Below the pieces are notes generated by a model. It ran no database searches and was not told where the DNA came from. It saw only the letters and a list, made by a program, of their open reading frames with translations. A stretch of 64,000 bases of DNA from Aestuariibaculum suncheonense (GTDB taxonomy: Bacteria; Bacteroidota; Bacteroidia; Flavobacteriales; Flavobacteriaceae): the NCBI RefSeq assembly GCF_014596935.1, contig NZ_JACVXC010000004.1, forward strand, positions 62,001 through 126,000, in the 5' to 3' direction. Position numbers and translations under genes: made by a program. Below, piece after piece: positions 1 through 9,055 of this stretch. Every line of letters starts with the position of its first letter. Within the stretch, counting starts at the first letter, position 1.

Positions 1-715
1 ATACTAAATTGTCGACTTTAAAATTATCTGCTTTTTGAGGTATAAACTCATAGCCAATACCATATTGTTCCACCCAATCAAAAGTATCCGGTTCTATTTT
101 AGTGGTTCCATTACCTGAAGTAGAAATGTACACGCCATACTGTGTTGTAATGTATGCAAAAGAGTAAACAAAACTTGGCGTTCCTACTAAATTTAGATCA
201 GATCCTCCCAAAACATCTGTAAACATAGTAAAACCACTTTCTAACTTGGAAACCATATCTAAACGAGATCCACCATTTACTTCGCTTAACACCAACCAGC
301 CTTCGTAAATACTATTTGTAACCTCTAGGTTAAATCTTTTTTTGAACTCAATACCACTATTTAAGTCTGTTACTGTCAAGTAAACAAAATAACCTCTTGG
401 TTTCAAATTAATCGTAACATCCAAATCCTTTTCTGTTGATAAACTTACTAAGTTAGTCCCCCCAGATATATCATCTTCAAAAGCTTCCCACTGGTAAGCA
501 TAATTACCTGAACCCATTTCGTCTTTTGTAAAATTTAATTCTGGAGTAATAACCAAATTATCAAATCTGGTCACTATGTAAGACTCTTTTATACCACTAA
601 ATTCAACCTCGTTTATATCTACATAATCATAATTTCCTTCATCCTTTGTGCAGGAAATCCCTAAAATAGCTACAATTAAAGCTATTATTACATTAACTTT
701 TATATACTTATTCAT
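1..715 (-). CDS. PKD-like family lipoprotein, 3' end cut by window edge
   Basis: I translated this from an ATG at 713-715; it stays open to the left edge, so the C-terminus is missing. It begins MNKYIK, then a hydrophobic stretch and a lipobox ending in Cys22 (ILGISC), so it is probably an outer-membrane lipoprotein. The body has the look of the PKD-like lipoproteins that sit next to DUF4843 proteins in Bacteroidota Sus-type loci (YAYQWEAF, then strand-rich segments). It starts 27 bp after the DUF4843 stop, in the same direction, as the last visible gene of the sigma/FecR/SusCD locus. A role as a surface ligand-binding accessory is inferred from context; the ligand is unknown. Confidence 0.7.
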   Translation of the reverse strand, partial: MNKYIKVNVIIALIVAILGISCTKDEGNYDYVDINEVEFSGIKESYIVTRFDNLVITPELNFTKDEMGSGNYAYQWEAFEDDISGGTNLVSLSTEKDLDVTINLKPRGYFVYLTVTDLNSGIEFKKRFNLEVTNSIYEGWLVLSEVNGGSRLDMVSKLESGFTMFTDVLGGSDLNLVGTPSFVYSFAYITTQYGVYISTSGNGTTKIEPDTFDWVEQYGIGYEFIPQKADNFKVDNLV

Positions 716-742
716 GCTTGTTTTAATATTTTAGTTTCAAAA

Positions 743-1519
743 TTATGCAAAACGACCTAATACCATCTCTGAGCCATCTTCTTCTAAAACTGGTGTTCCT
801 GCTGCCTTTTGATCGATTAAATAATTTTTTAATACCTTAACCTGCGCAAAGAATGCATTTAAATCTGCACCTTCATCAAAATTTGGGACAGGAATACCAT
901 TAACTTCGGCAAATAAATACAGTTTTTTTGCCGAAAAATCGCCCAGATAATATATCATGAATCGTGACCAAAGTGCTGGTTCTACTAACATATCTGACAA
1001 AGTAATTTCGAATTCATTATAACTCAACAATCTATCAGCATTAGAGGCTTCCTTTGTACTTAAAAGATTTACATCAAAAAAATCATTTGACTGTAATTGC
1101 ACTTTTAGAGATACAGAAACGTCTTTCAAATCTGTAGTTCTTAACAATGTTACAGGTAAAATAGCACGAACTGAATCAGCTGGCACAAAAACAGATTGCG
1201 GTATAGTAAAATGCTTACCTTCTACACCTGTACTAGATTCTAGTATATTAAAATTTACCTGACGATCTTTTGAAACTGGATACCCTTGCAACTTAACAGG
1301 TATATTAATAACTTTTTCTGTAATTGTAGGTAAATCGAAAGCAAATGACACTCCAATGCTATCAATAGTTTGAAAGCGGTTTCCTGGCGTTCCTTCCTTT
1401 GCCCACTCAAAATAAACAACATCATTTCCGTTAAATAAAGGTAATTCTTCTTTTGCACAAGAAACAACCGCTAAAGCTACAGTGCAAAATAACATAACGC
1501 TTTTAATATATTTTTTCAT
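743..1519 (-). CDS. DUF4843 domain-containing lipoprotein
   Basis: A 258-residue protein with a signal peptide and a lipobox ending at Cys21 (ALAVVSC), followed by the NDVVYFEW start typical of DUF4843 proteins. The family is known mainly as an accessory lipoprotein encoded directly after SusC/SusD and before a PKD-like lipoprotein, the order seen here. It lies 17 bp downstream of the SusD stop and is probably in the same transcript. By analogy with SusE/SusF-like proteins it may help bind the imported ligand at the cell surface; no ligand can be read from the sequence. Confidence 0.75.
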   Translation of the reverse strand: MKKYIKSVMLFCTVALAVVSCAKEELPLFNGNDVVYFEWAKEGTPGNRFQTIDSIGVSFAFDLPTITEKVINIPVKLQGYPVSKDRQVNFNILESSTGVEGKHFTIPQSVFVPADSVRAILPVTLLRTTDLKDVSVSLKVQLQSNDFFDVNLLSTKEASNADRLLSYNEFEITLSDMLVEPALWSRFMIYYLGDFSAKKLYLFAEVNGIPVPNFDEGADLNAFFAQVKVLKNYLIDQKAAGTPVLEEDGSEMVLGRFA

Positions 1520-1536
1520 AAAATTAATTTTTAAGG

Positions 1537-3000
1537 TTAACGATATTCTGTTTCAGACAACGGAAGTGGCACCACATATTGATCTGGTCCCATTGTTAAG
1601 GTTCCTGTTGCCTGTTTTCCATTAGGAATCTTATCTAAGTTTAAACGCTTGTAATAAAAGAATAACTGTCCTTCCCCAAAAAACTCTTTCTGAATTTCTT
1701 TTTGAATTTCAATTTGAATATCAGTTACACTTTGAGAATCTAAACTTGTTAACCCCCTGTTATTTCTAACTGTGTTTAAATAGCCTAAAGCCAGATCTGG
1801 ATCTATTTCTGTTTCAGCTGCGATATAATACATTTCGCTTATTCGAATTAAAGGTTGCATAAATTTAATATGAATATCATCCTTATCTGTATCTGTAATA
1901 TCTGCAAATTTGAAAAATGTCTTATAATCTTTAGCTCCACTGACAGGCAAATCCCAAGACGATGCAAAACGGTAATCATCTAAACTGCTTTCAAACACTT
2001 CTTCTAAACGATCTTCATCTGGAACCAGAATACTAGAATCTGGAAGTGATGCAGAAAAATAAGAATTCTGACGACCATACAATGCTGTATTTATAGTCGA
2101 AAATAATACCTCTTTAGACATAATACGATCTGGAGAACCTCCTGCACCGAACACGTCACTTCTGGCTGTCCAAGGAAACCAAGGTGTGGCCTCATCAATA
2201 ACAGCTTTAGCAGCCGCTAGAGCTAATGGTGTATTCCCTGCATATAAATAAGCCCTAGCTTGTAATGCTTTTACAGCATAATAATTAAGCCTGTTATTTC
2301 TAGCCAAAACGTGTTTATCGTTAGTTTCTACTATAAACGCATTATCCTGAGCTTGAGAGCCATCTGTTCTTACAGGATCGTTTTCAAGAAGTTGTTCAGC
2401 CATCAATAAATCTGCTAAAATATTATCCATTACCTCCTTGGCTGTTAACAAAGGGTTTGCTACAGCTTCTGGCTTGGTATAATAAGGAATAGCTAAATCA
2501 TCAGAATTAGTACTATAAATAGGTCCGAATAATCTCAATAAGTCAAGATGATGCATCGCTCTAAGTCCTATCACCTCTCCTTTTAACAAGTTTTCCTGTT
2601 CTAAAGTTAAAGCTCCTGGATAGGTATCTAACCCTGTTAAAAAGTTATTCATACTTAAAATGTTAGTATATAACTCGGTCCAAATAGCATTAAATTGATT
2701 ACGCACACTAGCATTGGTATAATCGTAGTCGGCTAAATTTATCCAATCTGATGAATTACTTAAAGGTTTAAAACGCTGACCTATGACCTCTACTGTACTC
2801 ATGGTTAAATTACCTCCGTATCCACTCGCACTAATCATACTACCATAAATGCCATTTAAAGCATTAGAAATACCCTCTTTAGAGCTAAATACCTGCTCTT
2901 CTAAAAATTTATCTTCAGGTTTTATATCAAGATAATTATCACAGGAAGCTATTATTAAGCCCCCTAATAAGCCTAATGTATACTTTATATATTTTTTCAT
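1537..3000 (-). CDS. SusD/RagB family nutrient-binding outer membrane lipoprotein
   Basis: About 487 residues. I chose the ATG at 2998-3000, which gives MKKYIKYTLGLLGG and a lipobox at Cys20 (IIASC); an in-frame start at 3030 would put ten polar residues before the signal peptide. The CDNYLDIKPEDKFLEEQVF segment, the N-terminal helices and the late EFFGEGQLFFYYKRL block are typical of SusD-like lids that work with a SusC porin. It ends PLPLSETEYR, without the QNPGW-type tail of the second SusD in this window. The SusC stop is 16 bp upstream, so the pair is co-transcribed. The substrate is unclear; SusCD with DUF4843 and PKD-like partners may be RagAB-like peptide uptake (weak inference). Confidence 0.88.
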   Translation of the reverse strand: MKKYIKYTLGLLGGLIIASCDNYLDIKPEDKFLEEQVFSSKEGISNALNGIYGSMISASGYGGNLTMSTVEVIGQRFKPLSNSSDWINLADYDYTNASVRNQFNAIWTELYTNILSMNNFLTGLDTYPGALTLEQENLLKGEVIGLRAMHHLDLLRLFGPIYSTNSDDLAIPYYTKPEAVANPLLTAKEVMDNILADLLMAEQLLENDPVRTDGSQAQDNAFIVETNDKHVLARNNRLNYYAVKALQARAYLYAGNTPLALAAAKAVIDEATPWFPWTARSDVFGAGGSPDRIMSKEVLFSTINTALYGRQNSYFSASLPDSSILVPDEDRLEEVFESSLDDYRFASSWDLPVSGAKDYKTFFKFADITDTDKDDIHIKFMQPLIRISEMYYIAAETEIDPDLALGYLNTVRNNRGLTSLDSQSVTDIQIEIQKEIQKEFFGEGQLFFYYKRLNLDKIPNGKQATGTLTMGPDQYVVPLPLSETEYR

Positions 3001-3016
3001 TGTCATCATTTTTAAA

Positions 3017-6000
3017 TTAGAAGTTCGCATTTAAACTAAACGAAACCGTGCGTGCAAATGGGTAATCGATACCTCTCTCTGACTTGATAGAAGAAATTCG
3101 GAATATATCATTCATATACGCATTTAATCTTAGACGTTTTAAACCAATATTCCCCATCCATGGTTTATCTTCAAATTGATAACCAAAATTGATTGACTCA
3201 CCTATAATCACATTCTCTTCTTGAATAAAACGTGAAGACATTTTTACGGCATCAAAATTGGTGATAGATTTAAATTGTGTAATATCTCCCGGAGTTTTCC
3301 ATCTATCAGTTAATGCTCTTAAGTCTTGATTATAAATCCTTTCATCAATTCCCTGAACATTTCTATCATTGATGTTCTCTACTTTATTATACAAGGCGTT
3401 ATTAAACACATCGCCTCCAAAACGGTATCTTAAATTAACACTTACACTAAAGTCTTTTACCCTTAAAGTATTACTTATAACACCTTCTAATGTTGGACGA
3501 CTATTTCCTACTTTTTTAATATCGCTAGTGTTATAAACAAACGTAGGATTACCATCGGCAGATAAAAACACTTCCTCTCCTGTTGAAGGATCAATACCTA
3601 AAGATTCTACGGCCCATAAATCGTCTGGGCTATACCCGTCTTTATAACGCTGCAATGATTGATTATTCAAAGCTTCATCATTAAGCGATTGTAATGTGTT
3701 TTTAAAGTTATCATATCTACTCTTTACCGCTGCTAAGGTTAAACCTACAGTCCAAACTTTACTATCCTTAAGATTATAAATAGGAGAACCTCGGAAAATA
3801 ACCTCCATACCTTTTGTGTCTAGTAACCCGGCATTTAATGGATATGAAACCACCCCTGTAGATGATGGTAAATCAATCTTCACTACTAATGGGTCTGTTA
3901 ATTTCTTATAGGTATTAATTTGGGCTGTAATACGATTTTTAAACAACGAAGTTTCAAGACCAAAACTGTAATCCATAGTAGTTTGCCATCTTAAATTCGG
4001 ATTAGCTAAAGTACTTAAATCTAACGACTGTCCAAAGCTATTTATATAAGTTGAAAATGTATAAATCGATACATCTGAAAGATTATTAAACCCTTGATTA
4101 CCTGTACGACCAATACTACCTCTTAAACGTAACGAAGTAAATACTGCCTTATTCAAATCGAATTGGTTAACTAGATTCCAACCAGCTCCAACTGCCCAGA
4201 ATGGAGAGTATTTTTTGTTAGACCCAAAAACCGTTGATCCATCTACACGATAGTTTAAGTCGAAAAAATACAATTTATTATAATTGTAGTTAGCACTTGC
4301 TACAAGGTTAACTCTTCTATACTCATTTTGTCCTGTGGATGGTTTAGAATTTGGAGAATAACTAAATGAATAAGCCGGATTACCGTTTGTACCAAGAGGG
4401 AATCCTACTGCCGACACACCTAATCTAGATGACTTATTTCCTTCAATTGAACCACGTAAGTTACCCGTTATACTATGTTTTCCATTTAAAACCGTAGCAT
4501 AAGTGGCCATAGAGTTTAAAGTATAACTGAAATCTTCAGTTTGTGTATGTGTATAAGTACCACTTTCTAAATAACTTACGCCTGAAAATTTAGTATTTTC
4601 AGGTGCAACAAACACTTCCTGATTAGTTGTTAACTTATTTATTTGGAATCCTGTTGTTAAACGTAATTTATCGTTAACAGTCCACATTCCTTGTAAATTA
4701 TTAGTTATTTGTATGTTGTTTGTTTTATCCTCAGAATTTAAGGACGCATTGTACAATGGATTTCCATATTTAGTACCGAAGTAATCATTAATATCTAAAA
4801 ACCTTGTTACGTCTCCATTCTCATCAGTCTTTCTAAAATAAGGATTAGCCTGAGCAAAAGCAGCAAAAGAACCATATGGTGACTCTTGAGCATCGTAACC
4901 ATTAATACGTAATCTGTTACTAATATTAATTTTCCCCTTACGATAAGTTAAATCGAAATTAGTACCCCAAGTATCACGGCCAGAGCCCTTCATTACTCCT
5001 TCTTGATTCCTGTAATTTAAACCTAAACCATAAGTTACATTTTCAGCACCACCACTAGCATATAATGAATGACCTAAGGTAGTTCCTACTCGAACGGGCT
5101 CATTTAACCAATAAGTATCTACGCCGCGTCTAATTTCTTTTAAAATTTCGTTATATTGCTCGTCTAACTTAAACTGACTTAAATTAAGGCTTGAAATTCC
5201 TTCTGTCCAAACACCAGACAATCTTTCATATTCCAATTTTTGTTCAGCATTCATTAAGTTATAATCAGTTAAATCTGGCATATCCACTCTTAAATCTGAA
5301 GTGTAGTTAACTAAAAGTTTGCCTTCTTTGGGCTTAATAGTTTCAACCACAATAACTCCGTTGGCAGCTCTAGCTCCGTAAAGCGCTGTAGAAGCCGCAT
5401 CTTTCAAAACGGTAATAGACGAGACACGATTCATATCTAAATCTATAATAGTACGTAAAGTTGTTTCAAATCCATCTAAAACAAATAAAGGCTGGTTTGG
5501 ATTGCCCCCAAACTCATCTCTTAAATCATCAGTAGAAATACTGGTTTTTCCACGAACTTCGATATTTGGTAAACGGTTTGGGTTAGACCCTAAAAGGTTA
5601 TCTTCAACAATAACAAACGAAGGATCAATTGTTTTTAAACTCTCAATTACGTTTAAATTACCAATCGCTTTTAACTCTTCCCCTTTTACCGTTGTAACGG
5701 CTCCTGTAAAACTTTCTTTATTTCTTTCTACAATACCTGTCACTACAACTTCATCAAGTGCCTTAAAGTCTGGAACCATTTGCACATTAATTTGATTTTT
5801 CCCTCCAACCTCAACTTCTATGGTTTTAAAACCTATGTAGCTAAAAACTAATGTAGAAGCTTCATCTGCTAAAATGGAATAGTTACCATCAAAATCTGTC
5901 GTTGTCCCTTGTCTCGTTCCTTTTACTAAAACCGTAACTCCAGGTAAAGGCAACCCATCATTATCGGTTACCACTCCTTTAACATTAATTTCATTTTTAA

Positions 6001-6370
6001 ATGATATGGAGTGACGCGGACTTATTAACACAATGCCATCTTCCGTTTTTTGAACACTATACGTATCACCTAATAATTTATAAATAATATCTTCTACATC
6101 TGTGTTATTAAAATCTACAAAGACTGTTCGATCCACATTAACTTCTTTATCACTATAAAAGAAATCTACATTAGCTTCTTTCTTAATCTCTTTGAGTGCT
6201 TCGTAAAGCTTAACCTTACCCATTTTTAATGAGATTTTCTGAGAAAAAGAAAACGCTGTTATACTAAAAAATGTAATACCTAACATGAGAGAACGTTTCA
6301 TGAACCGTATAATTAAAGGGTTGAGTTTACTGAGTAACCTACAAGTTGTTGTGGTTAACTTTTTTTCCAT
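3017..6370 (-). CDS. SusC/RagA family TonB-dependent outer membrane transporter with STN domain
   Basis: 1117 residues. Order: signal region; STN (secretin/TonB short N-terminal) domain at about 45-115 (KISLKMGKVKLYEALKEI); carboxypeptidase-regulatory-like domain at about 130-205 (GVTVLVKGTRQGTTTDFDGN); plug with DEVVVTG at about 205; then the 22-strand barrel to a C-terminal NANF. The STN domain is the part that signals to a FecR anti-sigma factor, and a FecR and a sigma factor lie just upstream. An internal ATG at 6301 (MKRSLMLGITFF) would give a normal signal peptide; the longer start adds a basic 23-residue extension often seen in this family, so either is possible. It imports a ligand captured by the neighbouring SusD. 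Confidence 0.92.
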   Translation of the reverse strand: MEKKLTTTTCRLLSKLNPLIIRFMKRSLMLGITFFSITAFSFSQKISLKMGKVKLYEALKEIKKEANVDFFYSDKEVNVDRTVFVDFNNTDVEDIIYKLLGDTYSVQKTEDGIVLISPRHSISFKNEINVKGVVTDNDGLPLPGVTVLVKGTRQGTTTDFDGNYSILADEASTLVFSYIGFKTIEVEVGGKNQINVQMVPDFKALDEVVVTGIVERNKESFTGAVTTVKGEELKAIGNLNVIESLKTIDPSFVIVEDNLLGSNPNRLPNIEVRGKTSISTDDLRDEFGGNPNQPLFVLDGFETTLRTIIDLDMNRVSSITVLKDAASTALYGARAANGVIVVETIKPKEGKLLVNYTSDLRVDMPDLTDYNLMNAEQKLEYERLSGVWTEGISSLNLSQFKLDEQYNEILKEIRRGVDTYWLNEPVRVGTTLGHSLYASGGAENVTYGLGLNYRNQEGVMKGSGRDTWGTNFDLTYRKGKINISNRLRINGYDAQESPYGSFAAFAQANPYFRKTDENGDVTRFLDINDYFGTKYGNPLYNASLNSEDKTNNIQITNNLQGMWTVNDKLRLTTGFQINKLTTNQEVFVAPENTKFSGVSYLESGTYTHTQTEDFSYTLNSMATYATVLNGKHSITGNLRGSIEGNKSSRLGVSAVGFPLGTNGNPAYSFSYSPNSKPSTGQNEYRRVNLVASANYNYNKLYFFDLNYRVDGSTVFGSNKKYSPFWAVGAGWNLVNQFDLNKAVFTSLRLRGSIGRTGNQGFNNLSDVSIYTFSTYINSFGQSLDLSTLANPNLRWQTTMDYSFGLETSLFKNRITAQINTYKKLTDPLVVKIDLPSSTGVVSYPLNAGLLDTKGMEVIFRGSPIYNLKDSKVWTVGLTLAAVKSRYDNFKNTLQSLNDEALNNQSLQRYKDGYSPDDLWAVESLGIDPSTGEEVFLSADGNPTFVYNTSDIKKVGNSRPTLEGVISNTLRVKDFSVSVNLRYRFGGDVFNNALYNKVENINDRNVQGIDERIYNQDLRALTDRWKTPGDITQFKSITNFDAVKMSSRFIQEENVIIGESINFGYQFEDKPWMGNIGLKRLRLNAYMNDIFRISSIKSERGIDYPFARTVSFSLNANF

Positions 6371-6433
6371 AAATTTGTGTGTTTTGTTAATTAATTGAGT
6401 TTTAATAGTTTTTTATTAGCAAACAAATACTTC

Positions 6434-6459
6434 ATGGGGAATGTTGCAGCATTTCCCAT
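6434..6459. other. Hairpin between FecR and SusC of the first Sus locus
   Basis: A 10-bp arm at 6434-6443 pairs with 6450-6459, with one G-U type mismatch and a 6-nt loop. A run of T follows on the plus strand (6459-6467), so the U-tract is on the wrong side for a simple terminator of the leftward FecR transcript. It sits at the same place as the clear terminator found between FecR and SusC in the second locus. Confidence 0.5.
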
Positions 6460-6477
6460 TTTTTTTTGCAGCCAATC

Positions 6478-7656
6478 TTACCTGGTTAGTGCTATTTCAT
6501 ATGTTCCTGTTTTTTTGTTTTTAGTTAATTTATAATTGACTTTAGTGGTTTTACTAATCATTTCTAATAGGTATTCTATCGGTTTATCTTTATATGCAAC
6601 CCCTGTAAACGTCTCTTCTTTTAGCTTATCATTTTCAATAAAGACATCAACGTTATACCATCGACTCATTTTAACCAGAATCTGATCTAATCGCTCGCGT
6701 TCAAAGTAAAACTTGCCATCTTTCCAGGCTGTATAAATTCCAGCATCAACTGAAGCTACTTCAATATTTGAATTCTTTTTATCTAAAATCGCTCGTTCCC
6801 CTGGAGACAATATAGTACTCGAATGATCTTTTAACTTAGAGGTTAATGCGACACTTCCCTCAACCAAGGTTGACGAAAAATAGCTATCATCATCATATGA
6901 AGACACATTAAACTGTGTTCCTAAAACAGTCACATCAGTCGAATTTGTTTTTACAATAAACGGACGATTACTTTTAGTGACATCAAAATAAGCTTCTCCT
7001 TTTAATGTCACTACACGCTGATCACCTACGAAACGCTCAGGAAACTCTAACGATGTTGCTGAGTTTAACCAAACTTTTGTGCCGTCGGGTAATTTTATCT
7101 GGTATACACCACCTACAGGAACATATAATGTGTTCATTTTTGGTGATTCAATAATCAAATCTGCTTCTAGCGTATCATATACTAATCCTTCTTTAGTATT
7201 TTGAATACTCGCCATCTCATTTTGAGAGATCACCTCTTCCTGATGCTCTTCTAAATCAACTTTAGTTCCATCGGACAATACTAAGGTTGCTTTTTGATAC
7301 CCTGGAAGAATTTCTTTCAAAGCATCTTTAGTAATCATCTCATCATTAGTGTAAGTCGCATTATAAACACCTACTCCAATAGTAATAAACAAAATTAATA
7401 TCGCTGCATACTTTAAGAGCGTTTGTAGTTTAAAAACTTTTGGCTCTTTACGAATTTTCTTTAACAATGCTTCAACCGTGGCCTTTGTATTTGGGCTATT
7501 AACACTATAGGTTATCGCGTAATTGGTTTGAACAAAATCTTCAAAGATTTGCTTATTTTTCGAATCTTCCAACCATTTTGAAAGTTGCGCTAATTCCTCT
7601 GGATTCGCAGATCGAGATAAATATTTTATTAATATGTTTTCTATTTCTGAAGACAT
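6478..7656 (-). CDS. FecR family anti-sigma factor
   Basis: 392 residues. A cytoplasmic N-terminal sigma-binding region with the LSKWLEDSKNKQIFEDF motif, one membrane helix at about 83-104 (YAAILILFITIGVGVY), a periplasmic FecR domain (DGTKVWLNSAT, GEAYFDV, VLGTQFNV) and a C-terminal DUF4974 domain (MSRWYNVDV). Such proteins receive the signal from the STN domain of the cognate SusC and release or activate the ECF sigma factor. It lies 107 bp upstream of SusC in the same direction and diverges from its sigma factor across a 136-bp gap, instead of following it as is usual. Confidence 0.93.
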   Translation of the reverse strand: MSSEIENILIKYLSRSANPEELAQLSKWLEDSKNKQIFEDFVQTNYAITYSVNSPNTKATVEALLKKIRKEPKVFKLQTLLKYAAILILFITIGVGVYNATYTNDEMITKDALKEILPGYQKATLVLSDGTKVDLEEHQEEVISQNEMASIQNTKEGLVYDTLEADLIIESPKMNTLYVPVGGVYQIKLPDGTKVWLNSATSLEFPERFVGDQRVVTLKGEAYFDVTKSNRPFIVKTNSTDVTVLGTQFNVSSYDDDSYFSSTLVEGSVALTSKLKDHSSTILSPGERAILDKKNSNIEVASVDAGIYTAWKDGKFYFERERLDQILVKMSRWYNVDVFIENDKLKEETFTGVAYKDKPIEYLLEMISKTTKVNYKLTKNKKTGTYEIALTR

Positions 7657-7792
7657 GAATATCTACTTTGTTTTTTAATTAATACTCAACAAATTTTAAC
7701 TACCCTTACTTTTATTCTTTCTTTTTTTACTTTTTATTGTTTTTTTTGTGACATTTACGAAACATTTCTGTTGTTCAGATACCCTCTTAATA

Positions 7793-8377
7793 ATGTCTAC
7801 GTCACATGACCATAACATAAATTTAATACGACAGCTCCAAAATGGAGATGAAAAAGCATTTACCTTATTAATAAACACTTACCATAAGCCACTTTTTATC
7901 TACGCTCTCAATCTTACAAAAGACCACGCTGCAGCTGAAGACATTGTACAAAATACATTTTTAAAAACCTGGAAATACAGAAAGAAACTAAATACTGACT
8001 TTTCTATTAAAAACTTATTATACAAATCTACATTCAATAATTTTATAAGTCATTATCGCAAAGAAAAAGCTTTTCAGCCATTAGAAGAAACTTATATTGA
8101 AGCTATTAATGAAACCATTGATGAGGATAACGCTGATGTGATTTCAAAAAAAATAGCTCTGATTACTCAAGGTATTGAAGAACTTCCTAAAAAATGTAAG
8201 GAAATCTTTTTATTAAGTAAGCAAGACGGACTGACCAATATAGAAATAGCCGAATATTTAAACATTTCTATAAAAACCGTAGAGGGACAAATTACCAAAG
8301 CCTACCGTATTTTAAGAGATTTAATAGGTGATCAGTTAAAAGAAATATTATTCATTTTATTTGACGTCAAGAGATAA
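7793..8377 (+). CDS. ECF RNA polymerase sigma factor, Bacteroidetes sigma-70 family
   Basis: About 194 residues from ATG 7793, which gives MSTSHDHNINLIRQLQNGDEKAF; starts further upstream (7748) add an unlikely Cys-rich leader. Region 2 is seen as HAAAEDIVQNTFLKTW and region 4 as LPKKCKEIFLLSKQDG followed by an NIEIAEYLNISIKTVE helix-turn-helix. It should direct polymerase to the first Sus locus when released by the divergent FecR. Its stop is only 5 bp from the end of the convergent HD-domain gene, with no room for a separate terminator. Confidence 0.92.
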   Translation: MSTSHDHNINLIRQLQNGDEKAFTLLINTYHKPLFIYALNLTKDHAAAEDIVQNTFLKTWKYRKKLNTDFSIKNLLYKSTFNNFISHYRKEKAFQPLEETYIEAINETIDEDNADVISKKIALITQGIEELPKKCKEIFLLSKQDGLTNIEIAEYLNISIKTVEGQITKAYRILRDLIGDQLKEILFILFDVKR

Positions 8378-8382
8378 TTCTA

Positions 8383-8976
8383 TTAACAATTACCTGACTT
8401 AACCTTCTCCTTTAATTCCTGTATTCGCTGTTCTTTTTTAGGTTGCCTGAACCTTTTAGCAAACTCGGTGTGATACGTATGACTTTCTAAAAAAGAAATC
8501 TGTATTTTGTACCATTCATCTACCGCTATTGGTGTACCTTGAACATTCAACTCTTTAAGAAGCTGATCGCCTTTAAAATAAAAATCTCTTCTACCCAAAT
8601 AGTCCAGATCTGAATCACAAATAATTTGTTCCAGTTTCGTTTTAGGGGATTGTGGTACTTTTGTCGCCATAATCAACCCTTTTATAATATTTATATCTTC
8701 TTTTGAAAACCCATGCTTGGTCATGAGTTCTTTGGCAATAACCACACCTTTTTCTTCATGATTCTCTCTTCCTATTATAAAACCAATATCATGCAACATA
8801 GCTCCCATTCGCAATAATTTGGCATGGTAACTATCAACTTTTAATCTTTTAATGTATTTATTCGCCACATTAAGTACATCGAGTGTGTGAATAATATTAT
8901 GGTAGCAAAGCGCTTCAGGCAATTCTGTATTTAAAATATGTAATACATCTTTTCGAAGTTTTAAGTAGCCTTTCAT
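8383..8976 (-). CDS. HD domain-containing phosphohydrolase-like protein
   Basis: 197 residues, no signal peptide. The HD-superfamily metal ligands are visible: H26 and H30 in YHNIIHT, the H62-D63 pair in MLHDIGF, and a late Asp in CDSDLDYLGR. HD proteins of this size hydrolyse phosphomonoesters or phosphodiesters, commonly nucleotides, using one or two metal ions; the substrate cannot be named. It ends convergently with the sigma gene and is followed after 79 bp by the adenylate cyclase 3' region. A role in cyclic nucleotide turnover would be attractive, but nothing in the sequence shows it. Confidence 0.8.
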   Translation of the reverse strand: MKGYLKLRKDVLHILNTELPEALCYHNIIHTLDVLNVANKYIKRLKVDSYHAKLLRMGAMLHDIGFIIGRENHEEKGVVIAKELMTKHGFSKEDINIIKGLIMATKVPQSPKTKLEQIICDSDLDYLGRRDFYFKGDQLLKELNVQGTPIAVDEWYKIQISFLESHTYHTEFAKRFRQPKKEQRIQELKEKVKSGNC

Positions 8977-9055
8977 ACGCTATTGCTTTTCACGAATCGT
9001 CTGGTTCAACAAATGTTGAATTATAATATTTTTCCTATTAAATATAGTGATTTTT

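Noticed and set aside
7748-7792. Earlier start for the sigma factor
   Set aside because: The added 15 residues are Cys-rich and unlike sigma N-termini; ATG 7793 gives the usual length.
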